A stretch of DNA of 64,000 nucleotides, taken from Pseudomonas oryzihabitans (lineage in GTDB: Bacteria; Pseudomonadota; Gammaproteobacteria; Pseudomonadales; Pseudomonadaceae). Within the stretch, counting starts at the first letter, position 1. Every line of letters starts with the position of its first letter. The notes under the pieces are model-generated. The model made no database searches. It was given only the letters and a program-made list of their open reading frames with translations, and was not told the DNA's origin. A program made the translations under genes and the position numbers. Positions 35,740-43,849 of the stretch are shown here, piece after piece. Where the stretch lies: positions 3,456,001-3,520,000 of the forward strand of contig NZ_CP102428.1 of assembly GCF_024652905.1 (NCBI RefSeq). Direction: 5' to 3'.

Positions 35740-35743
<4 letters not shown>
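35258..35743 (+). CDS. zur: Zinc uptake regulator Zur (Fur family)
   Basis: 161 residues. The winged helix has [25 protein letters not shown] and [20 protein letters not shown]; the zinc sites include [18 protein letters not shown] and the C-terminal CAAC. In P. aeruginosa the orthologue is also called Np20. It represses znu genes when zinc is sufficient. ATGA overlap with znuC. Confidence 0.94.
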
Positions 35744-36502
<759 letters not shown>

Positions 36503-36510
<8 letters not shown>

Positions 36511-37288
36511 TTTTCTGCTGTATGCCCTGCTCGCCGGTCTCGCCCTCGCCCTCGTCGCCGGCCCCCTCGGCTCCTTCGTGGTCTGGCGGCGCATGGCCTA
36601 CTTCGGCGACACCCTGTCCCATGCCGCCCTGCTCGGGGTCGCCGTGGGCTTCCTGCTGGATGTCAGCCCGACCCTGACCGTTACCGTCGGCTGCCTGGCA
36701 TTGGCGGTGGTGCTGGTGGTGCTACAGCGCCGTCGCGGCCTGGCCGCCGACACCCTGCTCGGCATCCTCGCCCACAGCACCCTGTCACTGGGCCTGGTGG
36801 CGCTGTCGTTCATGCACGAGGTGCGGATCGACCTGATGAGCTATCTGTTCGGCGATCTGCTGGCAGTGGGCCCCAGCGATCTGCGCTGGATCCTCGGCGG
36901 CAGCGCCGTGGTGCTGGTGGCTTTGGCCTGTCTGTGGCGCCCGCTGCTGGCCATCACCGTGCACGAGGAACTGGCCCAGGTCGAAGGCCTGCCGGTGACC
37001 TGGATCCGCCTGGCGCTGATGCTGCTGGTGGCCATCGTCATCGCCGTGGCCATGAAGATCGTCGGGGTTCTGCTGATCACCTCGCTGCTGATCATCCCCG
37101 CCGCCACGGCCCAGCGCCATGCCCGCAGTCCCGAGCAGATGGCCTGTGGCGCCAGCCTGCTGGGCATGGCCGCCGTGTGCCTGGGGTTGACCCTGTCCTG
37201 GTACCAGGACACCCCGGCCGGACCCTCGGTGGTGGTGGCCGCCGCCGGGATGTTTCTGCTGGGCTACCTGCTGCCCCGCCGCACCTAG
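36503..37288 (+). CDS. znuB: Zinc ABC transporter permease
   Basis: 261-residue integral membrane protein of the ABC-3 family with about eight hydrophobic segments. It has [14 protein letters not shown] near the N terminus and [13 protein letters not shown] and [14 protein letters not shown] further on, all ZnuB signatures. Start chosen at ATG 36503 overlapping the znuC stop. Confidence 0.95.
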
Positions 37289-37293
37289 TAGTC

Positions 37294-38247
37294 CTAGGGC
37301 GCCTGCCAGACCGCTTGGCTTACCTCCACCGCCCGGGGAATCAGCCCCTGGGCCTTGAAGATGTCGGCGGTCTGTTGCTGGGTGGCGATGATCTCCGGCG
37401 TCAGCGCCGTCAACCCGTAGCGGGTGCGTGCCTGCCAGGTGGCGATCACCGCTTCCGGCAGCCCGATCTGCTCGGCCAGGATGCGCGTCACCTCCGGCTT
37501 ATGGGCATTGGCCCAGGCACCAGCCTTGGCCAGTTCCGCCAGCAACAAGCGGATCGCCTCGGGATGGGCATCGGCGAAGCGCCGCGAACCCTCATAGAAG
37601 CTGTTGGCGTGCAGCAGACCTTTATAGTCGGCCAGCACTCGCACCGGCTGGCCTTGCTGGATGGCCGCCAGATAGGGATCCCAGACCACCCAGGCGTCCA
37701 CCGAACCGTTGACGAAGGCGGCGCGGGCATCGGCCGGCGGCAGATAGACCGGCTGGATGTCCTTGAAGCTCAGCCCGGCCTTTTCCAGGGCCGCGACCAG
37801 CAAAAAGTTGGCGCTCGACCCCTTCTGCACGGCCACCTTCTTGCCCTTGAGTTCGGCGACGTCGCGGATCGGCGAACCGTCCGGCACCAGGATGGCCTCC
37901 ACCGCCTCGCTGGCCGGTTCGGCGCCCAGGTAGACCAGATCGATCCCCGCCGCCTGGGCGAAGATCGGTGGCGGGGAGCCGGTATAACCGACGTCGATGC
38001 TGCCGGCATTGAGGGCTTCCAGCAATTGCGGCCCAGCCTGGAACTCGCGCCAGCTCACCTGATAGCCCTGGGCCCCTAGGGCCTGCTCAAGGGTGCCCTG
38101 GGCCTTGAGCACGGCCAGCAGACCGCCGCCCTTCTGATAACCGATGCGCAACGGCTGGTCGGCGGCCTGTACCGGAGCGAGCACACCGAGCGCGGCTAGC
38201 AGAACGGCGCCCTGCGCCAGCCATCGTCGGAGAGAGGAACGAACCAT
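37294..38247 (-). CDS. Aliphatic sulfonate ABC transporter substrate-binding protein (SsuA-like), orphan
   Basis: 317 residues with a signal peptide ending APVQA. The mature part reads LRIGYQKGGGLLAVLKAQGTLE, SWREFQAGPQLLEALNAGSIDVGYTGS and WDPYLA, the pattern of SsuA/TauA-type proteins binding alkanesulfonates or taurine. There are no permease or ATPase genes nearby, so it must work with a transporter encoded elsewhere. Converges on znuB. Confidence 0.85.
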   Translation of the reverse strand: MVRSSLRRWLAQGAVLLAALGVLAPVQAADQPLRIGYQKGGGLLAVLKAQGTLEQALGAQGYQVSWREFQAGPQLLEALNAGSIDVGYTGSPPPIFAQAAGIDLVYLGAEPASEAVEAILVPDGSPIRDVAELKGKKVAVQKGSSANFLLVAALEKAGLSFKDIQPVYLPPADARAAFVNGSVDAWVVWDPYLAAIQQGQPVRVLADYKGLLHANSFYEGSRRFADAHPEAIRLLLAELAKAGAWANAHKPEVTRILAEQIGLPEAVIATWQARTRYGLTALTPEIIATQQQTADIFKAQGLIPRAVEVSQAVWQAP

Positions 38248-38444
38248 GGTGACCTTCCTTATATTCCATTTGGAAAGGTCAGCCTGGCCTATCTAGACCT
38301 GAATGTTTAATACATTTCTCTGCTAAGGCTATGCCCAGGCCAGGCATCAATGGCCGGCCAAGGTCCGATTGACGCTGGCCCCAGGATCGCGCCACCCTGC
38401 GCCAGCGGCGGCCATCGGGGCCGCCGAGCCTATCGGAGCCCGCC

Positions 38445-38741
38445 ATGCCTTTTCTGATCGAGACCTTCGACAAGCCGGACAGCCTGGCCCTGCGCCAGCA
38501 GCATCGCCCGGCTCACCTGGATTTCCTGCGCGAGAACGCCGCCGCCCTGCTGGCCTGCGGTGCCAAGCTCAGCGATGACGGCGAGACCGCCAGCGGCAGC
38601 GTCTATATCGTCGATGTGGAAACCCGCGCCGAGGCCGAAGCCTTCATCGCCCACGATCCCTTCACCACTGCCGGGCTGCCTGGCGAAGTGCGTATCACCC
38701 GCTGGCGCAAGGCGATTCTGGACGGCAAGGCCTTCGTCTGA
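38445..38741 (+). CDS. YciI family protein
   Basis: 98-residue member of the YciI-like family (ferredoxin-like fold, possible enzymatic His/Asp pair; HRPAHLDFL contains the conserved histidine, AHDPFTTAGL the aspartate). Function unsettled. Divergent from the SsuA-like gene. Confidence 0.85.
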   Translation: MPFLIETFDKPDSLALRQQHRPAHLDFLRENAAALLACGAKLSDDGETASGSVYIVDVETRAEAEAFIAHDPFTTAGLPGEVRITRWRKAILDGKAFV

Positions 38742-39045
38742 GCCAAGCCACGGCGGCCTGCCCTGGCCGCCTCTGGCCTAGCGCAAACTGGCTTAAGAAC
38801 ACCTTAAGCCTGGCACAATGCCATCTGAATCAACGTTGTTCGCCGCCGTTGCAAGTTCACACTTCTAGTAATCGCTTCACAGAAAAGTGATGCAGCGCAA
38901 GAAAAGCCGGAGTTTTCCCGCCGCTACAGCAAGGAAGCTAACGAACTAGCCTAAGCTCACCGGGCTCAGATGATCTGATGCGCCGACATCCGTTCCCCAC
39001 GCCCGTGGAGACGCTGTCTCGCTTAGCTAGTACAGAGGACTCAGC
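38742..39045. other. Intergenic region upstream of the acyltransferase
   Basis: 304 bp without a gene. It holds the CTTAAG repeat at 38792-38808 and an AT-rich stretch around 38840-38890 likely to carry promoter elements. AGAGGAC lies shortly before the downstream ATG. Confidence 0.6.
38790..38810 (+). promoter_or_regulatory. Possible PmrA-type box
   Basis: CTTAAG-N5-CTTAAG (38792-38797 and 38803-38808), an 11-bp-period direct repeat that is also part of a perfect 8-bp inverted repeat (GGCTTAAG and CTTAAGCC). It matches the (C/T)TTAA(G/T)-N5-(C/T)TTAA(G/T) PmrA/BasR consensus. A CACAAT -10-like hexamer follows closely, though the spacing is short. Confidence 0.4.
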
Positions 39046-40107
39046 ATGACCAAGACCACGCCTGAAAAGGATCTGCGCATCGAGACGATCCGCGGACTGG
39101 CGCTGTTTCTGATGGTAGCGGGCCACGTGATCGGCAGTTCGTCCACCCTCGGCATGAAGGTGCCGGACGACTCCGTGCTGCGCTATCTCTACGATTCTCT
39201 CGTCTACGTACGGATGCCGCTGTTCACCGCCATCTCCGGTTACGTCTATGCGCTGCGCCCGGTGAATACCGGCAGCGACCTGTCACGCTTTTACCAGGGC
39301 AAGTTCAAACGCATCGGCATTCCTCTGCTGGTGGTGTCGACGCTGTTCTTCGCCTTGCAGATGGCGGTGCCCAACACCAATTACAAGCCGCAGCTGACCG
39401 ACATCTTCAGCATCTACTTCTTCAGCTACGCGCACTTCTGGTTCCTGCAGTCGATCTTCTGCATCTTCGTGGTGATCGCCCTGTTGGAAAAGGCCGGACT
39501 GCTGCTGACCCTGCGCAACTTCGGCCTGGTGTTCGCCGTAGCCCTGGCGGCGTCCTTCGCCTGGGAGAGCTTCCCGGACCTGTTCAGCCTCTACAAGGCG
39601 GTCCAGCTGTTCCCCTTCTTCCTGCTGGGCCTGGGTCTCTACCGCTTCGGCGCGCAGCTCATCACCCAACGCAATGTCGTGACCATGGCCGTGGCCCTGG
39701 TGATCCTGGTGGCCATGGACCAGGCCTATCTGTTCGAACTGGTCGATCTCGACGAGACCGACATGGCCATCATCGGTACCGCCTTGGGTCTTGCCGCCAT
39801 CAGCCTGCTGATCGCCCGCCGCTTCTACTTCAAGCCGCTGGCTTGGCTAGGGTACTTCTCCTTCGAGATCTACCTGTTCCACGTTTTCGGCACCGCCGGG
39901 GCGCGCATCGTGCTGAACAAGCTGCAGGTGCACGACACCTGGGTGGTGTTCACCGTCAGCATGGTCATGGGTCTGTTCCTGCCGGTGGCGCTCAAGTTGG
40001 TGCTGGAACGGATCAGTCCGCTGCACTTCCTCAGCGTGGCCTTCTTTGGTGCCAAGACGCGAGTCAATCGCGCCACGCCGCCGCTGCAAAAGAAAGCCAC
40101 GGCCTAG
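39046..40107 (+). CDS. Acyltransferase family membrane protein
   Basis: 353 residues with about ten hydrophobic segments, starting RIETIRGLALFLMVAGHVIG, the motif of acyltransferase-3 proteins whose histidine is catalytic. These enzymes O-acylate extracellular polysaccharides, glycans or lipids. The C terminus is basic and cytoplasmic. No polysaccharide genes lie next to it, so the acceptor is unknown. A possible PmrA-type box lies about 240 bp upstream. Confidence 0.88.
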   Translation: MTKTTPEKDLRIETIRGLALFLMVAGHVIGSSSTLGMKVPDDSVLRYLYDSLVYVRMPLFTAISGYVYALRPVNTGSDLSRFYQGKFKRIGIPLLVVSTLFFALQMAVPNTNYKPQLTDIFSIYFFSYAHFWFLQSIFCIFVVIALLEKAGLLLTLRNFGLVFAVALAASFAWESFPDLFSLYKAVQLFPFFLLGLGLYRFGAQLITQRNVVTMAVALVILVAMDQAYLFELVDLDETDMAIIGTALGLAAISLLIARRFYFKPLAWLGYFSFEIYLFHVFGTAGARIVLNKLQVHDTWVVFTVSMVMGLFLPVALKLVLERISPLHFLSVAFFGAKTRVNRATPPLQKKATA

Positions 40108-40134
40108 GCGACCTGCAAGGGCGACCGGTCATGA

Positions 40135-40164
40135 AAAAACCCACGCCTTGGCGTGGGTTTTTTA
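40135..40164. terminator. Bidirectional intrinsic terminator
   Basis: AAAAAACCCACGCC / GGCGTGGGTTTTTT with a two-base loop, between the convergent acyltransferase and mexS genes; A and T tracts on both sides allow termination in both directions. Confidence 0.92.
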
Positions 40165-40176
40165 TTGCCTGGCCCG

Positions 40177-41193
40177 TCACTCGACGCTGAGGACGACGCG
40201 ACCGCGGGTAGGGCACTGCTCCATGCAGCGATGGGCTTCGACGAACTGCGCGAAGGGAAAGACCTGCTTGATCTGCGCCTTGAGCAGGCGATCACGGGTC
40301 AGTTGGTCGATGTGCTGCAAGGCTTCACGCACCGCGGCACAATCGGCTTCCAGGCCCATCTCCGGCTGGCCGGTGAAGTCCTGCACGCAGTGGATGTAGA
40401 GCTTGAATTTCTTCTTGAAGGCCGCGCAGGCCGGCAGCGGGGTCTGGTTGCCGCCGTTGAGGCCGTAGAGCAGCAACCGGCCGCGGGGCGCCATGGCCTC
40501 GCCGAGCAGCGCCAGTTGCGGACCGCCCAGGGCATCCAGGGCCACGTGCACGCCAACGCCGTCGGTGATGCTGGCGATGCGGCTGACCAAATCCTCTTCC
40601 TCGGCGGCGATGACCCTTTCCGCGCCCAATTCGCGCAGGTAGTCACGGTCGGCGGCGTCGTGGGTGCTGGCGATGACCCGGGCACCCAGGGCCTTGGCCA
40701 GCTGGATGGAGGCCGGACCGCAACAGCGACTGGCATCGGTGATCAGTACCCATTCGCCGGGCTGCAGCCGCGCCTGGTGCATCAGCGCGGTATAGACGGT
40801 GAGCAGCGGATTGTAGTGCACCGCGGCTTCCACCGGGGTGAGCACGTCCGGGTAGCGCACCAGGGAGGTGGCTGGATAGACCAGGTCGTCGCCATAGGCC
40901 GGATAGCGATTGATGTCGTGGCCGAGAAAGCTGGCCACGCGATCGCCCACCGCCAGGTCGGCCACGCCTTCGCCCAGGGCGGTGACCACCCCGGCCAGCT
41001 CGCAGCCGAGACCGGCCGGGGGCACGGCCTGCTCAGGAGCCAGATTCTGCCGCCAGAGCACGTCGTACCAGCTCACGCCGATGGCCTCTACCCGCACCAG
41101 CACCTCGCCTGGCCCCGCCACGGGCGTGGGCCGGTCGATGCAGGCGAGCACCTCCGGCGGGCCGAATTGGGTGAACTGGATCAGGCGGGACAT
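40177..41193 (-). CDS. mexS: MexS-like quinone/alcohol oxidoreductase
   Basis: 338-residue zinc-type (MDR) oxidoreductase: N-terminal GroES-like fold (PAGLGCELAGVVTALGEGV) and an NADPH-binding domain (ITDASRCCGPASIQLAKALGARVI). Gene order matches P. aeruginosa mexS-mexT-mexEF-oprN, where MexS inactivation causes MexT-dependent efflux over-expression; MexS is thought to detoxify a metabolite that activates MexT. Divergent from mexT with 150 bp between. Confidence 0.9.
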   Translation of the reverse strand: MSRLIQFTQFGPPEVLACIDRPTPVAGPGEVLVRVEAIGVSWYDVLWRQNLAPEQAVPPAGLGCELAGVVTALGEGVADLAVGDRVASFLGHDINRYPAYGDDLVYPATSLVRYPDVLTPVEAAVHYNPLLTVYTALMHQARLQPGEWVLITDASRCCGPASIQLAKALGARVIASTHDAADRDYLRELGAERVIAAEEEDLVSRIASITDGVGVHVALDALGGPQLALLGEAMAPRGRLLLYGLNGGNQTPLPACAAFKKKFKLYIHCVQDFTGQPEMGLEADCAAVREALQHIDQLTRDRLLKAQIKQVFPFAQFVEAHRCMEQCPTRGRVVLSVE

Positions 41194-41343
41194 GGCACTA
41201 CCTCGCGTTGATGCCGACCCCGGAACCGTTGCCGAGGCGGACTGCTTATGGCTAGGACTCTAACCAGCCTTGCCTTAGGATTCTATGCATCCCCATCGAT
41301 AATGGACATCGGGGGTATCGATCCACTCCCTATCGGGGCCTGA
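41194..41343. promoter_or_regulatory. Divergent mexS/mexT control region
   Basis: 150-bp AT-rich region with CCCCATCGAT...ATCGGGGG dyad symmetry around 41291-41315 (ATCGAT at 41295-41300). The core resembles those in the mexT-mexE gap, so MexT may control mexS and itself from here. Confidence 0.55.
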
Positions 41344-42264
41344 ATGAACCGTACCGATCTGCGCCGCGTCGACCTCAACCTGCTCATCGTGTTCGAGACC
41401 CTGATGCTCGAGCGCAGCGTCACCCGTGCCGCGGAAAAGCTGTTTCTCGGCCAGCCGGCGATCAGCGCCGCCCTGGCGCGACTGCGCACCCTGTTCGACG
41501 ATCCGCTGTTCGTGCGTACCGGGCGCAGCATGGAGCCGACCCCCCGGGCCCAGGAGATCGCCGCCCTGCTGTCGCCGGCCCTGGACCAAATCTCCAGCGC
41601 GGTGAGCCGGACCCAGAGTTTCGAGCCGGCCAGCGCCGACCGGGTGTTTCGCGTCGGCCTATCCGACGACGTCGAATTCGCCCTGCTGCCGCCGCTGCTC
41701 AGGCGCATCCGCATCGAGGCGCCGGGCACCACCCTGGTGGTGCGGCGAATGAACTACCTGACCGCCGCCGGCATGCTGGCCTCCGGCGAGATCACCGTGG
41801 CGGTGGGCTATACCGAGGAATTGCCAGCCAATGCCAAGCGCCGCCCGGTGCGCCGCTTCGGCTTCAAGGTACTGCGCGCCGACAGCAAGCCCGGGCGCCT
41901 GACCCTGGACGAATACTGCGCCCGCCCCCATGCCCTGGTGTCCTATGCTGGCGACCTCACCGGCTATATCGACGAATTGCTCGACAAGCTCGGCCGCCAG
42001 CGCCGGGTGGTGCTGGCGGTGCCCCAGTTCAACGGCCTGGGCTCGCTGCTGGCGGAAACCGATCTGCTGGTGATGGTGCCGGACTACACCGCACGCCTGC
42101 TGGCCAGCACCGGCGGCCTTCGCTACGAAGACCCGCCCGCCGAGCTGAACGACGGCGGCCATGAATTGCCCATGGCCTGGAGCGGTGCCCAGGATCACGA
42201 CCCCGGCGAGCGCTGGCTGAGGTCGCGCATCCAGATGTTCATTGGCGATCCGGACAGCCTTTGA
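41344..42264 (+). CDS. mexT: LysR-type regulator MexT
   Basis: 306 residues. The N-terminal helix-turn-helix is LRRVDLNLLIVFETLMLERSVTRAAEKL...QPAISAALARLR, and the C terminus (WSGAQDHDPGERWLRSRI...DPDSL) is very close to P. aeruginosa MexT as I remember it. It activates mexEF-oprN and mexS. The reading frame is intact, without the 8-bp insertion known from some PAO1-type strains. Followed by a 197-bp gap and mexE. Confidence 0.93.
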   Translation: MNRTDLRRVDLNLLIVFETLMLERSVTRAAEKLFLGQPAISAALARLRTLFDDPLFVRTGRSMEPTPRAQEIAALLSPALDQISSAVSRTQSFEPASADRVFRVGLSDDVEFALLPPLLRRIRIEAPGTTLVVRRMNYLTAAGMLASGEITVAVGYTEELPANAKRRPVRRFGFKVLRADSKPGRLTLDEYCARPHALVSYAGDLTGYIDELLDKLGRQRRVVLAVPQFNGLGSLLAETDLLVMVPDYTARLLASTGGLRYEDPPAELNDGGHELPMAWSGAQDHDPGERWLRSRIQMFIGDPDSL

Positions 42265-42326
42265 GAAACGGATTCTGCTCTTGATTCGGCAGAAGGGCTC
42301 AACCGCGGCCCTTTCCAGCAAGGGCC

Positions 42327-42380
42327 ATCACCGCCAGCGATACCTACAGCAAAACCATCATCGCCATCGATAAATAAGTT
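42327..42380 (+). promoter_or_regulatory. Two tandem candidate MexT (nod-box-like) sites
   Basis: ATCA-N5-AGCGAT-N4-ACAGC (42327-42349) and ATCA-N5-ATCGAT-N4-AAGTT (42357-42380) lie 30 bp apart and resemble each other. The published MexT motif is recalled as ATCA-N5-GTCGAT-N4-ACYAT; both copies diverge from it. Confidence 0.5.
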
Positions 42381-42461
42381 CGAGCCCTTCGATTCGTCGC
42401 CGACCTTACCCGGCGGCAGACTCGCCTCCCTGACCTCTTTCCACCTCGGGCGGACTCGAAC

Positions 42462-43679
42462 ATGGATCTCTTCGCGAAAACCCTCGGCCCCCTGGCCCTG
42501 ACTTCAACGCTGTTGCTTGCCGCCTGCGGCGATTCCCATCCCCAGGCCAGTGCCGCACCGCCCGCGCCCAAGGTGAGCGCCGCCGAGGTGCTGCGCCAGC
42601 CGGTGGTGGAATGGGACGAGGTGACCGGCCGGCTGGAAGCGCCGGAATCCGTGGTGGTGCGTCCGCGCGTCTCCGGCTACGTCGACCGCGTCCTGTTCCA
42701 CGAGGGTGCCCGGGTCAAGCGCGGCGACCTCCTCCTGCAGATCGATCCGCGGCCCCTCCAGGCCGAGGTCAAGCGCCTCGAAGCCGAGCTGCAACAGGCC
42801 CGCGCCAACGCCAGCCGCACCGCCGACGAAGCTGCCCGGGGCGAACGCCTGCGCAGCAGCAACGCCATCTCCGCGGAAATCGTCGAGGCCCGCCGCAGCG
42901 CCGCCCAGGAAGCCAAGGCCAGCGTCGCCGCCGCCCAGGCGCAACTGGACGCCGCGCGCCTGAATTTGGGCTTCACCGAGGTCCGCGCCGCCATCGACGG
43001 GCGCGTCGGCCGTGCCGAGGTCACCGCCGGCAACCTGGTCAACGCTGGCGACACCCGCCTCACCACCCTGGTCTCCACCGACAAGGTCTATGCCTATTTC
43101 GACGCCGACGAGCGCGTCTTCCTCAAGCAGCAAGCCCTCGCCCGCCAGGGTCAGCGCGGCATGGCCAGCCCGGTCTACATGGCGCTGTCCAACGAGGACG
43201 ACTTCTCCCACGAAGGCCACATGGACTTCATGGACAACCAGCTCGATCCGCGCACCGGCACCATCCATGGCCGCGCCGTGTTCGACAACGCCGACGGTCG
43301 CTTCACCCCGGGGCTCTATGCCCGGCTGCGGCTGGTGGGCAGCGGCACCTACGAAGGCACCCTGATCCAGGACGCCGCCGTAGGCACCGACCTGGGCAAG
43401 AAATTCGTGCTGGTGGTGGATGGCCAGAGCAAGACGGCCTATCGCACCGTCGACCTGGGCCCACGCCTGGAAGGCCTGCGTATCGTGCGCAAGGGGCTGG
43501 AAGCCGGCGATCGCATCGTGGTCAACGGCCTGCAGCGGGTGCGCCCGGGCATGACCGTCGACGCCCAGTCGGTGCCCATGGCCGATGCCACCACCCTGGC
43601 CGCCCTCAAGCGCCAGCGTGACGCGGTCCTGGCCAGCCTGCCGGCGCCCACCCAGCCGCTCAAGGTAGGTAGTCGCTAG
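42462..43679 (+). CDS. mexE: RND efflux periplasmic adaptor MexE-like
   Basis: 405-residue membrane-fusion protein. Lipobox LLLAAC within the first ~22 residues predicts a lipoprotein. Lipoyl motif VVVRPRVSGYVDRVLFHEGARVKRGDLLLQIDPR, coiled-coil hairpin (about 100-170), and beta-barrel with DNQLDPRTGTIHGRAVFDN. Bridges MexF and OprN for export of fluoroquinolones, chloramphenicol and trimethoprim-type drugs in the family. Confidence 0.93.
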   Translation: MDLFAKTLGPLALTSTLLLAACGDSHPQASAAPPAPKVSAAEVLRQPVVEWDEVTGRLEAPESVVVRPRVSGYVDRVLFHEGARVKRGDLLLQIDPRPLQAEVKRLEAELQQARANASRTADEAARGERLRSSNAISAEIVEARRSAAQEAKASVAAAQAQLDAARLNLGFTEVRAAIDGRVGRAEVTAGNLVNAGDTRLTTLVSTDKVYAYFDADERVFLKQQALARQGQRGMASPVYMALSNEDDFSHEGHMDFMDNQLDPRTGTIHGRAVFDNADGRFTPGLYARLRLVGSGTYEGTLIQDAAVGTDLGKKFVLVVDGQSKTAYRTVDLGPRLEGLRIVRKGLEAGDRIVVNGLQRVRPGMTVDAQSVPMADATTLAALKRQRDAVLASLPAPTQPLKVGSR

Positions 43680-43733
43680 ACCCCAGGCTCCACCCCGTCC
43701 CGTTTCAGACTTTCACCCGTCCAGGCATCGCGG

Positions 43734-43814
43734 TATCGCGGTCATGGTGGTTCGCCACTGCGACCGCTCCTACAGAGAATGACGCTTTTGTAGGAGCGGT
43801 CCATGACCGCGATA
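43734..43814. repeat. Nested REP-type hairpin between mexE and mexF
   Basis: Outer arms TATCGCGGTCATGG (43734) and CCATGACCGCGATA (43801-43814) enclose inner arms GACCGCTCCTACA (43762) and TGTAGGAGCGGTC (43789). It resembles the classic Pseudomonas GCTCCTACA / TGTAGGAGC REP and fills most of the 170-bp mexE-mexF gap. Confidence 0.9.
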
Positions 43815-43849
43815 GGCGCGACGGCCGCCTGCTGCCCAAGGAAAGCCCG

